From positions 1-15,283 of the forward strand of contig JBOGDF010000105.1 of assembly GCA_050701635.1 (NCBI GenBank): DNA of 15,283 nucleotides. The letters are read 5' to 3'. The stretch is from WHSM01 sp050701635. GTDB lineage: Bacteria; Actinomycetota; Actinomycetes; Mycobacteriales; Micromonosporaceae. Below the pieces are notes generated by a model. It made no database searches and was not told the DNA's origin. It saw only the letters and a program-made list of their open reading frames with translations. Both the position numbers and the translations under genes were made by a program. This document shows, piece after piece, positions 7,323 to 12,781 of the stretch; the stretch's first letter is position 1; each line of letters begins with the position of its first letter.

Positions 7323-8273
7323 CTATGTCAATCCGCCGGTGCGGGCGTCGCCGTACGGTTGCTCGATGGTGGTACGCAGTGCGGCCTCGCGGTCGCGTAC
7401 GGCGCGGGCCACCTCGACGAAGCGCTCCCGTACCGGGCTGTGGCTGCCCGTACGCCACGCCACCGCCAGCACCGAGCCCGGTACGTCGGTGATCGGGATG
7501 TAGCGCACCCCGGGGTGCGGGGTGTAGCGGCCGGCGCCGGCGACGGTGATCGTGCACGCCACGCCGGTGGCCACCAGCTCGACCTCTTCGGTGTGCGACG
7601 CGGTCTCGATCACCTTCTTCGGCGGCTGCCCGTCGCGGTAGTCGTCGAGCATCCAGAAGCCACGCCACACCGCGTCGGCGGAGCGGCCGATCACGATCGG
7701 CTCGTCGAGCAGCTCGCGTACCGACACCGAGGTACGCCCGGCGAGGTGGTGCGTACTGGAGACGCCCACCACGCGCGGCTCGGTGAACAGCGGCTCGCTG
7801 TCGTAGTCCGGGCCGGAGATCGGGGGCCGGATCAGCGCCACGTCGGACTGCCCGTCGGCCAGCCCCACCGAGGAGTCGCTGAACGGAAACTCGTGCAGCT
7901 CCAGCTCGATCTCGGGATGCCGGGCGCGGAACTCTTCGAAGATCGGCGTGGTCAGCTCCAGCGCCGCCCCGATCACGAAGCCGACCTTGAGCAGCCCGAT
8001 GTTGCCGAGCGCGCGCTCCCGGGCGGTGTCCACACCGGCGTCAAGAGCGGCGAGCGCCGCGCGGGCTGCGGCCAGAAACGCCTCACCGGCCGGCGTCAGC
8101 TCGACATTGCGGGTGGTACGGGTGAACAGCCGGGTGCCGAGCGCGTCCTCGAGCTCGCGTACCTGTTTGCTCAGCGCCTGTTGCGCGATGAAGAGCCGAG
8201 CGGCGGCACGGCTGAAGTGCAGCTCCTCGGCGACCACGACGAAGTGGCGGATCTTCCGGGTGTGAACATCCAC
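7323..8273 (-). CDS. LysR-family transcriptional regulator
   Basis: A 316-residue LysR-type regulator. The N-terminal winged helix-turn-helix (about 5-65) shows the family pattern: HFVVVAEELHFSRAA, then QQALSKQVRELEDALGTRLF, then TPAGEAFL. A coiled linker and a periplasmic-binding-protein-like effector domain (about 92-300) follow. It starts at GTG 8273. No Shine-Dalgarno sequence is present and TACAAT lies 9 bases upstream, so the mRNA is probably almost leaderless. It is divergent from the BASS transporter (101-base gap) and followed on the same strand by the MFS operon (94-base gap). LysR proteins often control a divergent neighbour and themselves, so the BASS gene is the first expected target. 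Similar promoter boxes at the MFS and ceramidase operons suggest a wider role. Confidence 0.92.
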   Translation of the reverse strand: MDVHTRKIRHFVVVAEELHFSRAAARLFIAQQALSKQVRELEDALGTRLFTRTTRNVELTPAGEAFLAAARAALAALDAGVDTARERALGNIGLLKVGFVIGAALELTTPIFEEFRARHPEIELELHEFPFSDSSVGLADGQSDVALIRPPISGPDYDSEPLFTEPRVVGVSSTHHLAGRTSVSVRELLDEPIVIGRSADAVWRGFWMLDDYRDGQPPKKVIETASHTEEVELVATGVACTITVAGAGRYTPHPGVRYIPITDVPGSVLAVAWRTGSHSPVRERFVEVARAVRDREAALRTTIEQPYGDARTGGLT

Positions 8274-8282
8274 AACCGGGTC

Positions 8283-8288
8283 ATTGTA
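8283..8288 (-). promoter_or_regulatory. -10 box of the LysR gene (TACAAT)
   Basis: On the minus strand TACAAT lies 9 bases before the GTG start, which predicts a transcript with 0-3 untranslated bases. With an 18-base spacer the -35 position falls on GAAACA (8312-8307). That is the reverse of the TGTTTC box used by the BASS promoter, so the two divergent promoters would share this site. Confidence 0.45.
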
Positions 8289-8299
8289 AGTCGATCAGT

Positions 8300-8338
8300 G
8301 GACAGTTGTTTCCCAGCAGGCGCGGTTCCTTCTAGCGT
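8300..8338 (+). promoter_or_regulatory. Promoter of the BASS transporter gene
   Basis: GGACAGTTGTTTCCC (8300-8314), 18 bases, TAGCGT (8333-8338), then 36 bases to the ATG. The box matches the MFS box at 13 of 15 positions. It contains the dyad ACA-GT-TGT and is a candidate LysR-controlled site because of the divergent regulator gene. Confidence 0.5.
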
Positions 8339-8374
8339 GTACGCACCATCGGGCCAGGCCCTCAGGAGGCCGTC

Positions 8375-9256
8375 ATGGGATCCACCATCTTCAGCGTGCT
8401 GCTGCCACTGGCGCTCGCCATCATCATGTTCGGCCTCGGGCTCACGCTGACGGTGCAGGACTTCGTACGGGTCGCCAAGGTGCCCAAGGCGGCGATCATC
8501 GCGCTGGCCTGTCAGGTGCTCGTACTCCCGGCGATCTGTCTGGGGTTGGTGTTGCTCTTCGGGCTGTCGCCGGTGCTGGCGGTGGGCATGATGCTGCTGG
8601 CGGCGTCGCCGGGCGGCTCCACCGCCAACCTGTTCAGCCACGTGGCCGGCGGCGACGTGGCGCTGAACATCAGCCTCACCGCGATCAACTCGGTGCTCGC
8701 GATCGTTACCCTGCCGATCGTGGTCGGGCTGTCCACGGCGTGGTTCCTGGGCGACGGCGAGTCGATCGGGTTCCAGCCGGCGAAGTTCGTGCAGGTGTTC
8801 GCGATCGTGCTGGTGCCGGTGGCGATCGGGATGTGGATCCGCAGCCGGTACACCGGCTGGGCGGAGCGGATGCGCCAGCCGGTGAAGATCGCGTCGATCG
8901 TGGTGCTGGTGCTGGTGATCGGGGCGGCGCTGGTGCAGGAGTGGCAGACGCTGGTGGACAACATCGCCACCCTCGGTACGGTCTCGCTGCTGCTCAGCGT
9001 GTGCAGCCTGACCATCGGCTACTACGTGCCGCGGCTGTTCGGGGTCGACCGGCGGCAGTCGATCGCATCGGCGATGGAGATCGGCATCCACAACGCCACG
9101 CTGGCGATCGCGGTGGCGATCTCCGTACTGGGCAGCGAGACGCTGGCCGTACCGCCGGCGATCTACGGGATCGTGATGTTCTTCCCGGCGGCGGTCGCGG
9201 CGTACCTGATGTCCCGCCGTACGGCGCCCGAGGTCGCGCCGGCCGCCGCGGCCTGA
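8375..9256 (+). CDS. BASS-family transporter (bile acid:sodium symporter family)
   Basis: A 293-residue inner-membrane protein with about nine or ten hydrophobic segments, the usual size for bacterial BASS (SBF domain) proteins. Family signatures are ASPGGSTANLFSHVAGGD (77-94), followed by NISLTAINSVLAI, and SAMEIGIHNATLAIAVA (232-248). These regions contain the unwound, substrate- and sodium-binding crossover of known structures. The family moves organic anions such as bile acids, pantoate and other carboxylates, so the name does not mean that bile acid is the substrate. AGGAGG lies 5 bases before the ATG. The gene is divergent from the LysR regulator and ends in a hairpin. The context suggests uptake of an organic acid or amphipathic compound used by the adjacent enzymes. 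Confidence 0.92.
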   Translation: MGSTIFSVLLPLALAIIMFGLGLTLTVQDFVRVAKVPKAAIIALACQVLVLPAICLGLVLLFGLSPVLAVGMMLLAASPGGSTANLFSHVAGGDVALNISLTAINSVLAIVTLPIVVGLSTAWFLGDGESIGFQPAKFVQVFAIVLVPVAIGMWIRSRYTGWAERMRQPVKIASIVVLVLVIGAALVQEWQTLVDNIATLGTVSLLLSVCSLTIGYYVPRLFGVDRRQSIASAMEIGIHNATLAIAVAISVLGSETLAVPPAIYGIVMFFPAAVAAYLMSRRTAPEVAPAAAA

Positions 9257-9257
9257 G

Positions 9258-9277
9258 CTGCCGGGCGCCTCCGGCAG
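9258..9277 (+). terminator. Hairpin after the BASS gene
   Basis: CTGCCGG-N6-CCGGCAG, a perfect 7-bp GC stem with a 6-base loop, beginning 2 bases after the stop codon. No T tract follows, which is common for actinobacterial hairpin terminators. Confidence 0.5.
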
Positions 9278-9331
9278 GCAGGTGACCAGCGAAAACGGGA
9301 TTCGAAACGTTCTGTTGTAGATGGTGGTCGC

Positions 9332-9370
9332 AACCGATGTTTCCCCACGGAACGCGAATCCGTTTAGCGT
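9332..9370 (+). promoter_or_regulatory. Promoter of the ceramidase / lactone dehydrogenase operon
   Basis: AACCGATGTTTCCC (9332-9345), 19 bases, TAGCGT (9365-9370), then 33 bases to the ATG at 9404. The box is close to those of the MFS and BASS promoters (AAC-A/C-GATGTTTC, 11 of 12 against the MFS copy). An imperfect inverted repeat flanks the region: AAACGGGATTCG at 9293-9304 and CGAATCCGTTT at 9355-9365. Confidence 0.5.
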
Positions 9371-9403
9371 TTGGGTCACCACGCCGACCGGGAGGGCGGG
9401 CCG

Positions 9404-9445
9404 ATGAGCTTTGTCGATGTGTACGCCGGAAGCGGCCGTGGCTGA
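9404..9445 (+). CDS. Possible 13-residue leader peptide overlapping the ceramidase start
   Basis: The only good Shine-Dalgarno sequence here, GGGAGG at 9390-9395, is 8 bases before ATG 9404. That ATG is not in the ceramidase frame and encodes MSFVDVYAGSGRG followed by TGA at 9443-9445. The TGA overlaps the region of the in-frame ceramidase starts (ATG 9417, GTG 9438), so coupled reinitiation is possible. It may also be a chance frame or mark a sequence error. No function is claimed for the peptide. Confidence 0.3.
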   Translation: MSFVDVYAGSGRG

Positions 9446-11399
9446 GCCGGCGTACCTGGTCGGGCGCGGCATCGCCGACATCACCGGCGAGCCGGCCGAG
9501 TGCGGGATGCTCGGCTACGGCAAGCAGACGCAGCAGACCGCCGGCATCCACACCCGGCTGCGAGCCCGCGCCTTCGTGTTCGCGGACCCGGCGGCCGACC
9601 GGCGGATCCTGCTGGTGGTCTGCGACCTGCCGCTGATCTTCTCCAGCGTCCACCAGGAGGTGCTGCGCCGGCTCGCGGCCCGGTACGGCGACCGCTACCC
9701 CGCGCCGAACACCATGATCACCGCGACCCACACCCACTGCGGGCCGGGCGGCTACTCGCATCACGAGCTGTACAACGGCACCACCGGCGGGTTCCGGCCG
9801 AAGACGTACGCGGCGATCGTCGACGGCATCACCGAGGCGGCCGTACGCGCCCACGACGACCTGGCGCCGGCGACGCTGCGGCTGGCGTACGGGGAGCTGC
9901 GGGACGCCAGCGTCAACCGGTCACGGGTCGCGTTCGACCGCAACCCCGCTGCCGACCGGGCGGCGTTCCCCGACGCGATCGACCCGCAGACCACGCTGCT
10001 CACCGTCGAACGCGACGGCCGGCCGGTCGGCGCGGTCAACTGGTTCGCCACCCACGGCACCAGCATGACCAACCGGAACCGGCTGATCAGCGGCGACAAC
10101 AAGGGCTACGCCGCGTACCGCTGGGAGCGCCTGGTCGCAGGCATCGACTACGCCGACACGGCGCCTGGCTTTGTGGCGGCGTTCGCGCAGACCAACGCCG
10201 GGGACATGTCGCCGAACCTGAACCGGCGGCCGGGCAGCGGGCCGACCGAGGACGAGCTCGCCAACACCCGGATCATCGGCACCCGGCAGTACGAGGCGGC
10301 GGCGAAGCTGCTCACCGAACCCGGCGTCACCGTCACCGGCGGCCTGGACTACCGGCTCACCACCGTCGATCTGTCCGATGTGGAGGTACGCCCGGAGTTC
10401 ACCCCGGACGGCCGGCCACACCGGACCAGCCCGCCGTACGGGGGTGCGGCGGCGTTCGCCGGCACCGACGAGGGGCCCGGCTTCCCCGGGTTCCGGCAGG
10501 AACGCAACCCGGTGTGGGACCGGCTGTCGCGTCACGTGGTCTACCCGCTGTCGCGCCGGCTCGCCGACGCACAGGCGCCGAAGGGGCTGGTGCTGCCCGG
10601 CGGCGCGCTCAACCGGGTACGCCCGATGGTCGCCGAACGGTTCCCGATCCAGCTGCTGCGGATCGGCCCGCTGCACCTGATCGGCATCCCCGGCGAGGTC
10701 ACCATCGTGGCCGGGCTGCGGCTGCGGCGTACCGTCGCGGCGATCGTGGGCGCCGAGCTGCGCGACGTACTGGTCGCCGGGTACAGCAACGGCTACCTGC
10801 ACTACGTCACCACCCCCGAGGAGTACGACGCCCAGCGGTACGAAGGCGGCAGCACGCTGTTCGGCCGCTGGGAGCTGCCGGCGCTGGCGCAGACCGCCGC
10901 CGCGCTGGCGACCGCGCTGCGCGACGGCGTACCGGCGCCGTCCGGGCCGGGCGTGCCCGATCTGGCTGGTCGTCAACGCATCGCCAAACGGAAGACGCCG
11001 GCGGACCGGCCGCTGCCGGGGCGGCGGTACGGGGACGTGCTGGTGGCGCCGGATCCGGCGTACCGGCCGGGGGAACGGGTCACGGTGCGGTTCTGCGGGG
11101 CGTACCCCAACCATGATCTGCGGCGCGGGGACAGCTACCTGCGAGTGCAGCGCGAGCACGACGGCGGCTGGCACACCGTGGCCGACGACGGTGACTGGAA
11201 CACCACCTTTCACTGGGTACGCGAAGCCGCCGCCGGCTCCGTCGTCACGGTCACCTGGGACGTGCCGGCCGACGCCGCGCCGGGGCGGTACCGGGTGGTC
11301 TACGACGGGCACGCGCGCGGCGCCAATACCGGACTGCGCGCCTTCACCGGCGTGTCCAGCACGTTCCAGGTCAAGCGAGGTGACGGTGACGCGGTCTGA
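9417..11399 (+). CDS. Neutral/alkaline ceramidase-family amidase
   Basis: About 660 residues, normal for the neutral ceramidase family, which cleaves the amide bond of ceramide to sphingoid base and fatty acid. Positions below are counted from an in-frame TTG at 9411. The zinc site is visible: H107/H109 in THTHCGPGG, H215 in ATHGTSM, E429 in GIPGEV and Y465 in LHYVTTPEEY. The hexapeptide GDMSPN carries the candidate catalytic Ser267 (GDVSPN in the human enzyme). R170 and Y477 fit further active-site positions. A C-terminal beta-sandwich domain covers about 530-660. There is no signal peptide, unlike many secreted ceramidases, so it may act on an imported substrate. The start is uncertain: TTG 9411, ATG 9417 and GTG 9438 are in frame and none has its own Shine-Dalgarno sequence. 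It is cotranscribed with the next gene (14-base overlap). The true substrate could be another N-acyl lipid. Confidence 0.88.
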   Translation: MCTPEAAVAEPAYLVGRGIADITGEPAECGMLGYGKQTQQTAGIHTRLRARAFVFADPAADRRILLVVCDLPLIFSSVHQEVLRRLAARYGDRYPAPNTMITATHTHCGPGGYSHHELYNGTTGGFRPKTYAAIVDGITEAAVRAHDDLAPATLRLAYGELRDASVNRSRVAFDRNPAADRAAFPDAIDPQTTLLTVERDGRPVGAVNWFATHGTSMTNRNRLISGDNKGYAAYRWERLVAGIDYADTAPGFVAAFAQTNAGDMSPNLNRRPGSGPTEDELANTRIIGTRQYEAAAKLLTEPGVTVTGGLDYRLTTVDLSDVEVRPEFTPDGRPHRTSPPYGGAAAFAGTDEGPGFPGFRQERNPVWDRLSRHVVYPLSRRLADAQAPKGLVLPGGALNRVRPMVAERFPIQLLRIGPLHLIGIPGEVTIVAGLRLRRTVAAIVGAELRDVLVAGYSNGYLHYVTTPEEYDAQRYEGGSTLFGRWELPALAQTAAALATALRDGVPAPSGPGVPDLAGRQRIAKRKTPADRPLPGRRYGDVLVAPDPAYRPGERVTVRFCGAYPNHDLRRGDSYLRVQREHDGGWHTVADDGDWNTTFHWVREAAAGSVVTVTWDVPADAAPGRYRVVYDGHARGANTGLRAFTGVSSTFQVKRGDGDAV

Positions 11400-12714
11400 A
11401 GACGCGTGGCGCAACTGGAGCGGGCGGGTGCACTCGGCGCCGGCCCGGGTGCTCACCCCGGCCGACCCCGACTCCGTGGCTGCCGCCGTGAAGGACGCGG
11501 TACGCGACGGGCTGCGGGTCAAGGCGGTCGGCTCCGGGCACTCGTTCAGCGAGATCGCGGCGCCGGACGGGGTGCTGCTGCGCCCCGGCGGCCCGGACCG
11601 GCTACTGGCATGCGACCCCGGCACCGGGCTGGTCACCGTACCGGCGGGAATGCCGTTGCACCGGCTCACCCCGCTGCTCGCCGCGCAGGGGCTGGCGATG
11701 GAGAATCTGGGTGACATCGACCGGCAGACCATCGCCGGCGCCACCTCCACCGGCACCCACGGCACCGGCGTGCGCTTCGGCGGCATCTCGACCCAGCTCC
11801 GGGGGCTGGAGCTCGTCCTCGCCGACGGCTCGGCGCTGCGCTGCTCGCCGGAAGAGAACCCCGAGATTTTCGAGTACGCCAGGGTAGGGCTCGGCGCGCT
11901 CGGCGTCATCACCAGCGTCACGTTGCAGTGCGTGCCGCAGTTCGCGTTGCACGTCATCGACGAGCCGATGCCGCTGGAACGCGTGCTCGAGGAGCTGGAC
12001 GAGCTGGTCGACGGGTACGACCACTTCGAGTTCTTCTGGTTCCCGTACACCCGGAAAGCTCTGACCCGGCGTTTTACCCGGCTGCCGGCCGACGCCGAGC
12101 TGAAGCCGATCGGGAAGGTCAGCCACTGGTTCGACGACACCGTGGTCACCAACATCGGCTTCGAGACGCTGCTGCGGGTCGGCACCCGCTATCCGGGCTT
12201 CGTGCCGCGCGCCAACCGGATCGTCGCCGGGGCGCTGAGCCGGCGGGAGTTCACCGACCTGTCACACCGGGTGTTCGCCTCCCGCCGCGACGTCCGGTTC
12301 AACGAGGGCGAGTACGCCTTCGCCCGCCACCACTTCCGCGACGTCTTCGCCGAGGTACGCGCGCTCGCGGAGCGGATGCGGCCCCCGGTGTCCTTCCCGT
12401 ACGAGTGCCGCTTCGTGGCCGGCGACGACATCCCGCTGGCGCCGACGTACCGGCGGACCAGCGCGTACATCGCGTTCCACCAGTACCACCGGATGCCGTA
12501 CCAGGAGTTCTTCGACGCGGTGCAGGACGTCTTCGACACCGTCGGCGGGCGGCCGCACTGGGGCAAGATGCACCGGCTCGACGCCGCCCGGCTGCGCCCC
12601 CGCTACCCCCGGTACGACGAGTTCGTGGCGCTGCGCGACCGGCTCGACCCGACCGGCGTGTTCAGCAACGCGTACCTCGACACCGTCCTGGGCCCGCCGC
12701 CCGGCCGCGCCTGA
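11386..12714 (+). CDS. FAD-linked sugar-1,4-lactone oxidoreductase (L-gulono-1,4-lactone dehydrogenase-like)
   Basis: A 442-residue enzyme of the VAO flavoprotein family. The N-terminal FAD domain has RVKAVGSGHSF with H52, the expected covalent flavin site, then ENLGDIDRQTIAGATSTGTH and GLGALGVIT. The C-terminal ALO domain has YECRF (E340/R342) and the family signature GRPHWGK (388-394). From memory the pattern closely follows Mycobacterium tuberculosis Rv1771, an L-gulono-1,4-lactone dehydrogenase. Alditol oxidases and D-arabinono-lactone oxidases are the other relatives. It would oxidise an aldono-lactone in the cytoplasm. The GTG at 11386 is preferred because GAGG lies 5 bases upstream; GTG 11380 is also in frame. 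It overlaps the ceramidase end by 14 bases, so translation is likely coupled. A role in sugar-acid catabolism is inferred. Confidence 0.88.
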   Translation: MTRSEDAWRNWSGRVHSAPARVLTPADPDSVAAAVKDAVRDGLRVKAVGSGHSFSEIAAPDGVLLRPGGPDRLLACDPGTGLVTVPAGMPLHRLTPLLAAQGLAMENLGDIDRQTIAGATSTGTHGTGVRFGGISTQLRGLELVLADGSALRCSPEENPEIFEYARVGLGALGVITSVTLQCVPQFALHVIDEPMPLERVLEELDELVDGYDHFEFFWFPYTRKALTRRFTRLPADAELKPIGKVSHWFDDTVVTNIGFETLLRVGTRYPGFVPRANRIVAGALSRREFTDLSHRVFASRRDVRFNEGEYAFARHHFRDVFAEVRALAERMRPPVSFPYECRFVAGDDIPLAPTYRRTSAYIAFHQYHRMPYQEFFDAVQDVFDTVGGRPHWGKMHRLDAARLRPRYPRYDEFVALRDRLDPTGVFSNAYLDTVLGPPPGRA

Positions 12715-12722
12715 CCTGGCCC

Positions 12723-12740
12723 GCCGCGAAGCGACGCGGC
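12723..12740 (+). terminator. Hairpin after the lactone dehydrogenase gene
   Basis: GCCGCG-N6-CGCGGC, a perfect 6-bp GC stem with a 6-base loop, 8 bases after the stop, with weaker TGG/CCA pairing outside. There is no T tract. It separates the catabolic operon from the copper ATPase promoter. Confidence 0.4.
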
Positions 12741-12754
12741 CCACAGTGGCGGAA

Positions 12755-12771
12755 ATACCCTAGGGGGGTAT
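12755..12771. promoter_or_regulatory. CsoR-like copper operator
   Basis: ATACCC-N5-GGGTAT, a perfect 6-bp dyad of the TACCC/GGGTA type bound by CsoR-family copper repressors. It covers the spacer and the first bases of the -10 box of the copper ATPase. Copper binding to CsoR would release the site. No csoR gene lies in this window. Confidence 0.65.
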
Positions 12772-12774
12772 AGT
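12769..12774 (+). promoter_or_regulatory. -10 box of the copper ATPase gene (TATAGT)
   Basis: TATAGT is close to the -10 consensus and ends 7 bases before ATG 12782, so transcription should begin at or beside that ATG and the mRNA should be leaderless. It overlaps the GTG at 12773, which argues against that codon as the start. The -35 region (about 12746-12751) is weak, as is common in actinobacteria. Confidence 0.5.
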
Positions 12775-12781
12775 GACCGGC

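Noticed and set aside
3989..7492. Very long plus-strand open frame (1167 codons) opposite the M19-like and MFS genes
   Set aside because: It is rich in Arg, Gly, Pro, Val and His with no recognisable domain. It lies antisense to two convincing genes, as expected from third-position GC bias.
8375..9256. A specific bile-acid uptake role for the BASS gene
   Set aside because: BASS proteins carry many organic anions, and no bile-acid-degrading enzyme is present in the window.
11113..11385. Upstream extension of the lactone dehydrogenase
   Set aside because: It lies within the ceramidase coding region and has shadow-like composition. The family N terminus begins just after 11386.
9921..12185. 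Long minus-strand open frame (754 codons) opposite the ceramidase and dehydrogenase genes
   Set aside because: Low-complexity composition with no domain or signal; both opposing genes have full catalytic motifs.
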